From: an uncultured Coriobacteriaceae bacterium
GTDB lineage: Bacteria; Actinomycetota; Coriobacteriia; Coriobacteriales; Atopobiaceae
Assembly (NCBI GenBank): GCA_902793195.1
Contig: CADBCS010000006.1
Location: forward strand, 1-64,000
DNA: 64,000 bases
Direction of reading: 5' to 3'
Part shown: piece by piece, positions 9,097 through 17,286 of the stretch
Numbering within the stretch: the stretch's first letter is position 1
Layout: each line of letters starts with the position of its first letter
Translations under genes and position numbers: made by a program
Notes under the pieces: generated by a model
Told to the model about the DNA's origin: nothing
What the model saw: only the letters and a program-made list of their open reading frames with translations
Database searches by the model: none

Positions 9097-9330
9097 GATG
9101 GTGTGTCCTTAGTGTGTTTTGCCTGCGATTGCGCCCATTATGACACAAAGCGCGTGGCAGGACTCCCTCCACCATGCATGGGGGTGGCGGTAGTGACGGT
9201 TGCCTGCGGTGCCGGTGGCAGGTCTATCCGTTCGCGAGCCGCTTGGCTCATCTTTGGTGCGGGGGCATACGCCCAACTGAATAAGGTGGTAATCTAGAGG
9301 TGCGTTCCAGCCGCGAACAAGGACACCGAC

Positions 9331-11145
9331 ATGCCGCACATTACGCCAGCAAATGAACTCTATTTATATCAATTGTTAGTCCGCGAAATTGGAGTGGGCA
9401 AACAGACGATGATTTCGCGCGTGGATGAGGTGCTGCAGGCGGATGACGTGCAGCCGTGCGACTTGGGATGTGCGGACACGCGCGAGCTGTTGGAACGCCT
9501 GGATGGGTTCGTGCGACTGACCGTGTTTAAGCGGGGGCGCGTGTATGCGACGGTTCTGGCTCGGCCCGAATGGGACGAGCTGCTTGCTCGCAGTGAGAAG
9601 CCTGAGCCAAAGGGCGGATCGGGTCCCAAGTCGTGGCGACGCAAGCGGTCGGGAAAGACGTTGCGGCCCATGAAGCCCAGGCCACGCAATCGGGTGCGGG
9701 AGCCGGAGGTTGCGGCGGAGCCGGAGGTTGTGGCGGAGCCGGAGGTTGTGGCGGAGCCCGAGCCGGTGACGGAGCAGGAAGCGGAACCCGTTGCCGCACA
9801 AAGCGCGCCGGAGTCGGAGGTCGTGGCGGAATCGGAAGCTGAGCCGGAGCCGGAGGCGGAGCCCGCGAGCGAGCCAGAGGCGGAGCCCGCAACGTCCACG
9901 TCCTCGCTCACATCCGCCGCGGCGGGCATCTCGCTTACCGTTACCTACGACCCCTACGAGGGCATCGACTTCGAGCCCGTGCCCCAGCCCGAGCCGGAGC
10001 CGGAACCCGTACACGCGCCCGAACCAGAGCCCGCGCCCGAATCCGTGTCCGAGCCTGATTCCCCCGTAGAGCTCAAGCCCGAGCCGGAGCCCGATCCCGG
10101 GTTGCCCAAGGACTTTGCCGCCGAGGTCGTGTGTCCCAACGAGCCCCTCTCGGTGTTGTATGGGGTGCTGCCCTTCGACGTGGACCCCATGGCCCTGCTC
10201 GACGAGGACTGGCGCGTGGCACGGTCCACGAAGGAGTTCGAGGAGCGATCGGGCGAGATTGTCTTTGGGCTTAGGTATTTGCGATCGGAGGGTGCAGAGC
10301 CGCTGCGAGCGCACATGCGCCGCATGGCGCCCACGCCGTCGGGCAAGCGCTGGAGGCTCACCGCAATCGGCGACGGCCCAGACGACGTGGGAGAGGTGGG
10401 GCTGGACGGCTTGCCTGCAATGGAGGAGGGCGCGTGGACGGATTTGTTGGGTGCGTGTCCCGCAACGGCGAGCCCCCTGCGCACGCTTGCGCAAACCGTG
10501 TCGCTTGGACCGTGGGACGATCTGCTGCACGACCTTGCCGGTCGCGTCGCGCCCGAGGACTGGGGAGAGGGCCATGCGGCCCTCAAGGAGTATCTCGCGC
10601 TCACGTTCTGTCGCGTAACGCACCAGGACCGTTTGGCCGTGAGTCCCAATCGCGCGGCAGCAGCCTTCGACACCGGTCTTCTTACCGCGGACGCCGAGCG
10701 CGTCCTCATGAGGCTCGTTGCCCAGGAGGGGGACATCCCGTGGCGGTTCGACGGATTCGCCGAGGATGCGTTTGGGCTGGACCCGCAGCCGGCCTCCTAT
10801 CTCGGCTCGCTTTTGGATGTGACGCTAAGCGACGAAGAGCCTGTGGTGGTGGCGCCGCGCTTGGAGCTCCTGTATGGTGCCCCGCTCGTCTCGGCAGTGT
10901 GGAGGGGAGTTCGTGCGACTGCCCGCAACTACCGGCTTGGCACGCCGGCCTACGACCCGCAGGCCAACGAGCTGCGGCTTTTGGTGCCACTGCGCTTGGA
11001 CGGCGCGGAGGTCGACCACGCGCTGGTGCTGGCACCGCGTGCGGAGGGTGGCCACACAGCGACCGCGGTTCTCTCGCTGGAGCGCGCGCGAACGTGCGCG
11101 CGGGTCGTCTCGTGCGACCTGCCCGCCTGGCTGCGGCAACAATAG
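9331..11145 (+). CDS. DUF3825-like protein with Glu-Pro repeat linker
   Basis: A 604-residue protein in three parts. Residues 1-90 form a small alpha/beta module (LYQLLVREIGVGKQTMISR) that may be an OST-HTH/LOTUS-like fold. Residues about 120-265 are low-complexity, with many Glu-Pro-Glu and Pro-Glu repeats. The last ~330 residues look like DUF3825: a TFCRV segment, AAFDTGLLT, a PW-F-GF motif, an ARNYRLGTPAYDPQ helix and a closing RLLVPL/ALVL beta unit. The family assignment is from memory of the pattern. DUF3825 proteins are often near or fused to RNA-binding LOTUS modules, so a nucleic-acid role is possible but unproven. It is followed by a half-copy of the intergenic palindrome near 11150-11172. 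Confidence 0.6.
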   Translation: MPHITPANELYLYQLLVREIGVGKQTMISRVDEVLQADDVQPCDLGCADTRELLERLDGFVRLTVFKRGRVYATVLARPEWDELLARSEKPEPKGGSGPKSWRRKRSGKTLRPMKPRPRNRVREPEVAAEPEVVAEPEVVAEPEPVTEQEAEPVAAQSAPESEVVAESEAEPEPEAEPASEPEAEPATSTSSLTSAAAGISLTVTYDPYEGIDFEPVPQPEPEPEPVHAPEPEPAPESVSEPDSPVELKPEPEPDPGLPKDFAAEVVCPNEPLSVLYGVLPFDVDPMALLDEDWRVARSTKEFEERSGEIVFGLRYLRSEGAEPLRAHMRRMAPTPSGKRWRLTAIGDGPDDVGEVGLDGLPAMEEGAWTDLLGACPATASPLRTLAQTVSLGPWDDLLHDLAGRVAPEDWGEGHAALKEYLALTFCRVTHQDRLAVSPNRAAAAFDTGLLTADAERVLMRLVAQEGDIPWRFDGFAEDAFGLDPQPASYLGSLLDVTLSDEEPVVVAPRLELLYGAPLVSAVWRGVRATARNYRLGTPAYDPQANELRLLVPLRLDGAEVDHALVLAPRAEGGHTATAVLSLERARTCARVVSCDLPAWLRQQ

Positions 11146-11181
11146 ACCGGTCCGGAAGGGACCGTCCCCTAAGGGCCAGTT

Positions 11182-12603
11182 CTAGTCGCGGCCGGTCCAG
11201 CAGTAGGTGCAGATCTTCCTGCGGTCGATGCCAATGGCCTCGAGCATGCCGTCGAGCGTCTGGAAGTTGAGCGAATCGAAGCCCATTTCCTCGCAGATGG
11301 AGCGAAGCAGGCAGCCGCCGCGCTCGGTGCGCCCGTCGGCGTACTCCGCGATGTGCTGCTCCCCCTCGTCGCCTTCCAGCTCGCGAATCTTGCGCCGCGC
11401 GATGAGCTCGTAGTCGGAGTTCGAGCGCGAGAAGCTCAGGAACTTGCAGCCAAACATGATGGGCGGGCACGCCGAGCGCATGTGGACCTCGGCTGCGCCG
11501 GCGCCGTACAGGAAGTCGACCGTCTCGCGCAGCTGGGTGCCACGCACAATGGAGTCGTCCACGAACAGCAGGCGCTTGTCGGCGATGAGCTCGGGTACGG
11601 GGATCTGCTTCATCTTGGCCACGCGATTGCGGACCTCTTGGTTGGCCGGCATAAACGAGCGCGGCCATGTGGGGGTGTACTTTACGAAGGGTCGCGAGAA
11701 CGGCTTTTGCGACTCGGTGGCGTAGCCAATGCCGTGGGGCAAGCCCGAGTCGGGCACGCCGGCCACGTAGTCCACGTCGGGCAGCAGCCCCAGCTCGCGA
11801 TCGTGCTTGGCCATGAGGGCGCCGTTCCTATAGCGCATGACCTCGACGTTTTGCCCCTCGTAGTTGGAGTTGGGGTATCCGTAATAGACCCACAGGAACG
11901 CGCAGATGCGCATCTCGTCGCGCGCGGGCGCGAGCGTCTCGAAGCCGTCGGCGGTAATGCGCACGATCTCGCCGGAGCCAAGCTCGTAGGCGTCGTGATA
12001 GCCCAGCTTGCCATACGAGAAGCTCTCGAACGTCACGCAGTAGCCGTCGTCGTCGGCGCCAATGAGCACGGGTAGGCGACCCATGCGGTCGCGTGCGGCG
12101 ATGAGGGCCCCGTCCGTGGTCATGATGAGCAGCGTGAGAGACCCTTCGATCTGCTCCTGCGCGTACTGGATGCCCTCGAGCAGCGTGGGCTGCGTGTTGA
12201 TGAGAGCCGCAACCAGCTCGGTGGCGTTTACGTCACCCGAGCTCATGGCCATAAACTGATGGCCGATTCCGCTAAAGGTCGAGATGATCTGCTCGGCGTT
12301 CGCAATCGCTCCCACCGTGGAGATGGCAAAGACCCCCAGGTGCGAACGGACGAGCAGGGGCTGTGGGTCCGCGTCGCTTATGCAGCCAATGCCGCTGCAG
12401 CCGCGCATGGAGGTGAGGTCGCGCTCGAACTTGGTGCGAAACGGGGTGTTTTCGATGGAATGGATCTCTCGGTTGAACATGCCGTTGCCGTCGCGCATGA
12501 CCAAGCCGGCGCGGCGTGTGCCCAGATGAGAATGATAGTCAACGCCAAAGAAGACGTCGAGAGTAACATCGCGGCGAGATGCCGCACCAAAGAATGCACC
12601 CAT
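11182..12603 (-). CDS. PurF-like amidophosphoribosyltransferase lacking the N-terminal Cys
   Basis: A 473-residue protein related to glutamine PRPP amidotransferase. The C-terminal phosphoribosyltransferase domain has the PRPP loop LLFVDDSIVRGTQL, and the end carries several Cys that may bind an Fe-S cluster. The N-terminal domain aligns with class II glutamine amidotransferases but begins MGAFFGAAS, without the Cys that normally follows the initiator Met and attacks glutamine. It may use free ammonia, be regulatory, or act on another acceptor. The ATG at 12603 has GGAGG five bases upstream; no Cys-bearing start is available. Relatives with the same MGxFFG start occur in other anaerobes, from memory. 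Confidence 0.75.
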   Translation of the reverse strand: MGAFFGAASRRDVTLDVFFGVDYHSHLGTRRAGLVMRDGNGMFNREIHSIENTPFRTKFERDLTSMRGCSGIGCISDADPQPLLVRSHLGVFAISTVGAIANAEQIISTFSGIGHQFMAMSSGDVNATELVAALINTQPTLLEGIQYAQEQIEGSLTLLIMTTDGALIAARDRMGRLPVLIGADDDGYCVTFESFSYGKLGYHDAYELGSGEIVRITADGFETLAPARDEMRICAFLWVYYGYPNSNYEGQNVEVMRYRNGALMAKHDRELGLLPDVDYVAGVPDSGLPHGIGYATESQKPFSRPFVKYTPTWPRSFMPANQEVRNRVAKMKQIPVPELIADKRLLFVDDSIVRGTQLRETVDFLYGAGAAEVHMRSACPPIMFGCKFLSFSRSNSDYELIARRKIRELEGDEGEQHIAEYADGRTERGGCLLRSICEEMGFDSLNFQTLDGMLEAIGIDRRKICTYCWTGRD

Positions 12604-12822
12604 GAGGACCTCCAAATCACCGGCCGTTCCTCGACGGTTCCCTAGTATAGGGTCAAATGTGCGTGCGGGAAGTGGTTGCGCCCAACGTCACTGTCTTTTA
12701 ACACGCCTCCTGCGCATGGTTTGCGCACGATCGGGCAGCGAGGCGATTGTGTTGTGGCATGACATTAGCTGGCAGCTATTGCGCGCGATTTGCGGTTTGT
12801 CCATCATACAAGGGGATTCTGC

Positions 12823-13287
12823 ATGTTGGTCGGAGGACCAGCAGCGCCATGCGAAGGGGGAGTCGTGGACGAGCCGTTGACCGAGAAGCTGCTTGAGGAA
12901 CTGCTCAACTCGCCAAGCGTAGATGCCTATGTGGAGGCACACGATGTGGGCGCACATACGCTCTCGGGGTACCTTTCGGAGTTGCTCGACGCGCACGGGT
13001 TGGTGCGCTCCGACGTCATTCGGGAGGCGGGTCTCAACGAGACGTACGGCTACGAGCTCTTTGTGGGCAAGAAGGACAAGCCCGGACGGGACAAGGTGCT
13101 TCAGCTCGCCTTTGCCATGGGCCTCTCGCTTCGCGAGACCGAGCGGCTGTTGCGTGCGGCTGGAGCGAGTCGGCTGTATGTAAAGGATCGTCGCGACGCG
13201 ATCATCATCTTTTGCCTGAGCAAGGGGGCGTCGCTGCAAACGGCGAACGAGGAGCTTTACGCGCGCGGCGAGGCGACGCTGGGATAG
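12823..13287 (+). CDS. HTH protein paired with a Ser/Thr kinase
   Basis: About 154 residues (ATG 12823, AAGGGG upstream) or 140 from GTG 12865, which also follows GAAGGGGG. The middle (LSGYLSELLDAHGLVRSDVIREAGLN, then a Tyr-Gly-Tyr turn and RDKVLQLAFAMGLSL) reads as a Cro/C1-type helix-turn-helix followed by a second helical repeat that ends in RDAIIIFCLSKG. Small proteins of this form sit next to a membrane Ser/Thr kinase in several Gram-positive gut bacteria, as here, where the kinase starts 84 bases later. It may be a DNA-binding substrate or partner of that kinase. No experimental function is known to me. Confidence 0.65.
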   Translation: MLVGGPAAPCEGGVVDEPLTEKLLEELLNSPSVDAYVEAHDVGAHTLSGYLSELLDAHGLVRSDVIREAGLNETYGYELFVGKKDKPGRDKVLQLAFAMGLSLRETERLLRAAGASRLYVKDRRDAIIIFCLSKGASLQTANEELYARGEATLG

Positions 13288-13371
13288 GCGACGGGTCACC
13301 GTTCGTTTTGGTGGCACTTCCTGCTGCGGGCGCGTGCGCACGCCGTGCGTCCGTTCGGGTACACTGGTGCC

Positions 13372-14616
13372 ATGGACAGCGACTTTTCACAGGATCTTTC
13401 GGCTTGGCTCGATGGCGTGACGGACGACCGGTACGAGGTCGACCGCACGCTCAAGCAGACTGCCGACGAGACGACCGAGGTCGTGTATCGGCGCGACGAG
13501 GGCGGCGGACGTTTGGGTCCCTTTGTTCGCAAGCGGATTGCGCATGACCTGGGGCGCGGTGCGGCCTACGGCCAGATTCTGCGTGCCCAGACCAACGGCA
13601 TACGGCTGCAGTTCCAGCCGATCGTGTACGAGTGCGCTCGCGAGGGCGACACGCTGTGCGTGGTGACCGAGTACGTGTACGGTCAGACCCTGCGCGAGGT
13701 GGTGCGGCGCGAGGGGCCGGGCAGGCGCCTCTACGACCAGCTTGCCCCGCAGCTCTGCGATGCGCTCACCGAGCTGCACGAACGCCTAGACCAACCCATC
13801 ATCCATCGGGACGTGAAGCCGTCCAACATCATGCTCACCGGCGACCGCATCGTGCTCATTGACCTGGGTATCGCGAGGACGTATGTGGAGGGGGCGGAGC
13901 ACGACACCGTGCGCTATGGCACGCCGGGCTATGCGCCGCCCGAGCAATATGGCTATGGCCAGACCGACGAGCGAAGCGACGTGTATGCGCTGGGCATGAC
14001 GTTTGCCTACTGCCTTTTGGGGGAGGACCCAACCGCCTCGCTGCGGGAAGGTGGCTTTGTGGACGAGCGCATTCCGCCCGAGGTGCGCCCCGTGCTCGTA
14101 AAGGCGACGCAATTCGACCCCAGCGACCGCTACGCATCGGCGCGCGAGCTCAAGGACGACGTGTTGAGCGGCGTGGCGCATTCCGCCGGCGAGCGGCCGC
14201 GCCCAACCGTTCCCGGCACCGATGCGCCTACGCGCCAAACCACGCCCATCAAGCCAGCGGCCTCCGGGCGCTTTTCCGTTCTTGGACGCGTGTGGAACGC
14301 CTTGGTCTTGGTTGTCTGGGCGGCGTTCGTTGTTGCCACGGGTATGGGCCTCCTTAAACCCAACGACACGACGACGGACATTCCGCTGGTGGGGCGCCTG
14401 GCCATGTACCTGTTTGCCGTTGTGGTGCCGTTTACCATGGGGGGTTACCTGCTGCTGGACCGTCGACGCATTCGGGCCCATACGCCGCTGGGGCGATACA
14501 CGCTCAAGCAGGAAGTGCTGTTTTGCCTTGGCGTGGCCGTCCTGTCCTTTTTGGCGCTCATGGTGAGCGCCCTCGTGCTGGGCATGTTGAGTGCCGGATT
14601 GCAGCGCGGCGCATAA
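13372..14616 (+). CDS. Membrane Ser/Thr protein kinase
   Basis: A 414-residue Hanks-type kinase. The catalytic loop HRDVKPSNIM has D147; the metal-binding motif is DLG (164-166) instead of DFG; then GTPGYAPPEQY (activation and P+1 loop) and SDVYALGMT. The glycine-rich loop is degenerate, although an FVRKRI Lys-Arg could serve as the beta-3 lysine. After about residue 300 come three hydrophobic helices and no extracellular PASTA repeats, so sensing is not through peptidoglycan in the PknB manner. The ATG at 13372 was chosen because the kinase domain begins soon after. It is cotranscribed with the preceding HTH gene. Confidence 0.85.
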   Translation: MDSDFSQDLSAWLDGVTDDRYEVDRTLKQTADETTEVVYRRDEGGGRLGPFVRKRIAHDLGRGAAYGQILRAQTNGIRLQFQPIVYECAREGDTLCVVTEYVYGQTLREVVRREGPGRRLYDQLAPQLCDALTELHERLDQPIIHRDVKPSNIMLTGDRIVLIDLGIARTYVEGAEHDTVRYGTPGYAPPEQYGYGQTDERSDVYALGMTFAYCLLGEDPTASLREGGFVDERIPPEVRPVLVKATQFDPSDRYASARELKDDVLSGVAHSAGERPRPTVPGTDAPTRQTTPIKPAASGRFSVLGRVWNALVLVVWAAFVVATGMGLLKPNDTTTDIPLVGRLAMYLFAVVVPFTMGGYLLLDRRRIRAHTPLGRYTLKQEVLFCLGVAVLSFLALMVSALVLGMLSAGLQRGA

Positions 14617-15116
14617 TTCCCGCATGTGGACAGCCTGCGGAGGGCCGCGCACAGCCTTTTGGAGATGCGGTTTGTAAGTGTGAACCCACGGTTGTGCCCG
14701 GTGGGCTCACACTTACAACTTTCCCAAATCGCATAAGCCGTCTAGCAGGGGTTTTGCAAACGGAGGGTAGAGCCGTTTTGTAACCGTGCGTTTTTATTGC
14801 GCTCTCGGAACGCACGGTAACAACTTTCCCAAATCGCATAAACCGTCTAGCTGGGGTTATGCGATTTTAACATTGAGCCTCTTCTGCTACTGTGCGTTGC
14901 GGGCGCCTTCACACGGGGCAGAAGGGCACTAGCCGATGCCGTCCGCGCGTGCATGGGGCCTGTTTTGGACGGGGCGGAAGTACAAAACGGCAAGGACCTG
15001 CCTGCGAGGTTGGGTGGTATGTGGGTTTGAGCAGAAAACCCGCCCTTCGTTCAAACCCGCCTGGCAGCAGGTCACGCTACAATGGGACGAACCCAACCAC
15101 GACGCCGGGAGGTATT
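14617..15116. other. 500-base gap before icd
   Basis: No gene is supported. The first half holds the duplicated hairpin unit annotated at 14674-14867. The second half has a hairpin with GTTTGA/TTCAAAC-type arms around 15021-15060 and a TACAAT hexamer at 15078-15083, a possible -10 box about 28 bases before the icd start. I see no convincing -35 at the right distance. Confidence 0.5.
14674..14867. repeat. Tandemly duplicated hairpin-plus-box unit
   Basis: Two copies about 105 bases apart. Each has a hairpin followed by the near-identical box ACAACTTTCCCAAATCGCAT and then CCGTCTAGC-GGGGTT: copy 1 box 14715-14754, copy 2 box 14820-14858. The hairpins differ in sequence (arms 14674-14689/14701-14716, and about 14783-14792/14810-14819), so structure rather than sequence is kept. 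After copy 2, AAATCGCATAA (14831-14841) can also pair with TTATGCGATTT (14857-14867). Confidence 0.7.
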
Positions 15117-16319
15117 ATGGCAAAGATCGAGATGAGGACGCCGCTGGTCGAGATGGACGGCGACGAGATGACCCGCATCATCTGGAAGCTCATTAAGGAC
15201 GAGCTCATCGAGCCGTTCGTGGACCTCAAGACCGAGTACTACGACCTTGGCCTCACGGAGCGCGAGCGCACACGCGACCAGGTGACGGTCGATGCCGCCG
15301 AGGCGACCAAGCGCCTTGGTGTTGCCGTAAAGTGTGCCACCATCACACCCAATGCCGCGCGCATGGACGAATATCACCTCAGCGAGATGTGGAAGAGCCC
15401 CAACGGCACCATCCGCGCGCTGCTCGACGGAACGGTGTTCCGTGCCCCCATCGTGGTGCGTGGCATCGACCCGTACGTGCGCACGTGGAAGAAGCCCATC
15501 ACCATTGCGCGTCATGCCTACGGCGACGTGTACAAGAACGTCGAGCTGCGTGTGGACGGCCCCGGCACGGTGGAGCTCGTCTACACCCCGGCCGACGGTG
15601 GTGACCCGACGCGCGCGCTCGTGCACGACTTTGCCGGGGCGGGCGTGGCCCAAGGCGTCCACAATTTGGACGACTCCATCGCGAGCTTCGCGCGCGCGAG
15701 CTTCAACTACGCGCTGGACACCAACCAGGACCTGTGGTTCGCCACCAAGGACACCATCTCCAAGACGTACGATCACCGCTTTAAGGACATCTTCCAGGAG
15801 GTCTTCGATGCCGAGTATCGCGACCGCTTTGCCGAGGCGGGCATCGAGTACTTCTACACGCTCATCGATGATGCCGTGGCGCGCGTGATCCGTAGCGAGG
15901 GTGGCTTTATCTGGGCATGCAAGAACTACGACGGTGACGTGATGAGCGACATGGTGAGCACGGCGTTTGGCTCACTGGCCATGATGACCTCGGTGCTCGT
16001 CAGCCCGCACGGCTACTACGAGTTCGAGGCGGCGCACGGCACGGTGCAGCGCCACTACTACAAGCACCTGGCCGGCGAGGAGACCAGCACCAACTCCGTG
16101 GCGACCATCTTTGCCTGGACCGGCGCGCTGGCAAAGCGCGGCGAGCTGGATGGCACGCCCGAACTGGTCGCGTTCGCGCGCAAGCTCGAGCAGGCGACCA
16201 TCGACACCATTGAGTCGGGCATCATGACGGGTGACCTGGCCGCCATCACGAGCCTGCCCAACCCCACCCGCGTGAGCACGCAGGACTTCGTCCACGCCGT
16301 TGCCGCGCGTCTGGCGTAG
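15117..16319 (+). CDS. icd: NADP-dependent isocitrate dehydrogenase, eukaryote-like type
   Basis: A 400-residue homodimer-type isocitrate dehydrogenase converting isocitrate to 2-oxoglutarate with CO2 release. It matches the IDH1/IDH2-like subfamily: [11 protein letters not shown] near the start, [36 protein letters not shown] and the late [12 protein letters not shown] metal/substrate Asp region. GAAHGTV-type sequence ([12 protein letters not shown]) is the cofactor loop, with the downstream His/Arg favouring NADP+. GGGAGGT lies five bases before ATG 15117. It is a single gene ended by the terminator at 16331 and probably supplies 2-oxoglutarate and NADPH in an otherwise incomplete TCA pathway. 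Confidence 0.93.
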   Translation: MAKIEMRTPLVEMDGDEMTRIIWKLIKDELIEPFVDLKTEYYDLGLTERERTRDQVTVDAAEATKRLGVAVKCATITPNAARMDEYHLSEMWKSPNGTIRALLDGTVFRAPIVVRGIDPYVRTWKKPITIARHAYGDVYKNVELRVDGPGTVELVYTPADGGDPTRALVHDFAGAGVAQGVHNLDDSIASFARASFNYALDTNQDLWFATKDTISKTYDHRFKDIFQEVFDAEYRDRFAEAGIEYFYTLIDDAVARVIRSEGGFIWACKNYDGDVMSDMVSTAFGSLAMMTSVLVSPHGYYEFEAAHGTVQRHYYKHLAGEETSTNSVATIFAWTGALAKRGELDGTPELVAFARKLEQATIDTIESGIMTGDLAAITSLPNPTRVSTQDFVHAVAARLA

Positions 16320-16330
16320 CAACTGCGACG

Positions 16331-16354
16331 GAGCCGCCGGTTGCCCGGCGGCTC
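16331..16354 (+). terminator. icd terminator
   Basis: GAGCCGCCGG and CCGGCGGCTC arms around a 4-base loop, followed by TTT, 11 bases after the icd stop. Typical factor-independent terminator. Confidence 0.85.
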
Positions 16355-16366
16355 TTTGGGCACAAC

Positions 16367-16410
16367 GGCGCTCCCCTCTGCGTACCTAGGTACATGCGGC
16401 GGGGAGCGCC
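16367..16410. terminator. Second bidirectional hairpin between icd and HTH gene
   Basis: Ten-base perfect outer arms (GGCGCTCCCC / GGGGAGCGCC) enclose an inner GTACCTAGGTAC palindrome at 16382-16393. Placed between convergent gene ends, it probably stops transcription from the DUF2442-HTH gene. Confidence 0.65.
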
Positions 16411-16441
16411 TTCGTTTTGCGAAAGGGGAATTGCGTGCGGC

Positions 16442-16933
16442 TTACGACTCTTCCAGCTTCTTGACGTCGAGGGCGCTGTCGAGCTCGACCACCTGCAACG
16501 TCTTGCCAAGGGGGGTGAGTATCTTAAGGAGGGTGTCGAGGCGCGGGGAGTTGACGCCCGTCTCCAGCCGTGCGACGACCGGCTGCTTTACGCCTGCCGC
16601 GGCCGCAAGCTTTGCCTGAGAGAGGCCGCTGGCATGACGCGAGTCGACGACTTCCGAGATCACGCGAACGCTTTCGGCGTCCACCACGCTCACCATCGTG
16701 CTCTCCTCGTAGATTTCCTTGCATCCCAGGTCGAGGTCCTCCCCCCACGAGACGCCGTAGCCCTCGGCTGCGAGCGTTGCGGAGCAGAAGAACTCCTCGT
16801 CCTTGAGAGCAGCGAATTCGCCGCGCTTCCTAATGAGAGGTGCGGCGTCGAACAGGCGTGCCTCACCATCCACAAACCACACGATGAGCTTGGTGGGCGC
16901 GAACGGTTGCACGGCAGCGATTTTTTTGAACAT
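16442..16933 (-). CDS. DUF2442 and XRE helix-turn-helix fusion regulator
   Basis: A 163-residue protein. Residues 1-75 resemble DUF2442 (LIVWFVDGEARLFDAAPL with a Trp-Gly-Glu-Asp-Leu-Asp-Leu turn), a small domain common in antitoxin-like proteins. Residues about 103-155 are an XRE/Cro-type DNA-binding HTH: SQAKLAAAAGVKQPVVARLE and TLLKILTPLGKTLQVVEL. No toxin gene is adjacent, so it may be an orphan antitoxin or a stand-alone repressor. The upstream stretch is AT-rich, unlike its surroundings, which suggests acquired DNA. Confidence 0.75.
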   Translation of the reverse strand: MFKKIAAVQPFAPTKLIVWFVDGEARLFDAAPLIRKRGEFAALKDEEFFCSATLAAEGYGVSWGEDLDLGCKEIYEESTMVSVVDAESVRVISEVVDSRHASGLSQAKLAAAAGVKQPVVARLETGVNSPRLDTLLKILTPLGKTLQVVELDSALDVKKLEES

Positions 16934-17286
16934 AGACCATCCAATCGTGCTACATAGTCACAGTTTACATTCCTTAACCTTATTCCGAAATCAATATAGC
17001 TCAATCGGATTTAGATTGCTAGCTATAATCCTATTTTTGTGTCTACCTATTTTTGCATTGTGGGGCTACTGACACATTGCCATAAGTCTTATTATCACAA
17101 AAGATTATCTATGAAAGCGTTTCAATATGCTATTGGGACTTGCGACACGGCGGGGAGGTGTATCCCTTTTGTGTCACTTCGCCACAGGAGGTGTATCCCC
17201 AACGTAGCAGCTCTGCCATGGCGTTAAAGCCCAGTCGATGAGGTACAGTAAAGCCAAACGGGTTGCCGACAAGATGGGAGGCTCGC
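16934..17286. promoter_or_regulatory. AT-rich control region upstream of galK and the HTH gene
   Basis: About 350 bases without a gene, much more AT-rich than its surroundings around 16965-17120. A direct repeat, GGAGGTGTATCCC, occurs at 17154-17166 and 17187-17199, 33 bases apart and ahead of galK. These could be operator half-sites. Divergent promoters for galK and the HTH gene presumably lie here; I cannot fix the boxes. Confidence 0.4.

Noticed and set aside
9700..10110. Repeated GAGCC-type units resembling a CRISPR or tandem array
   Set aside because: They are in-frame codons for a Glu-Pro linker in one protein, without spacers of constant length or a leader.
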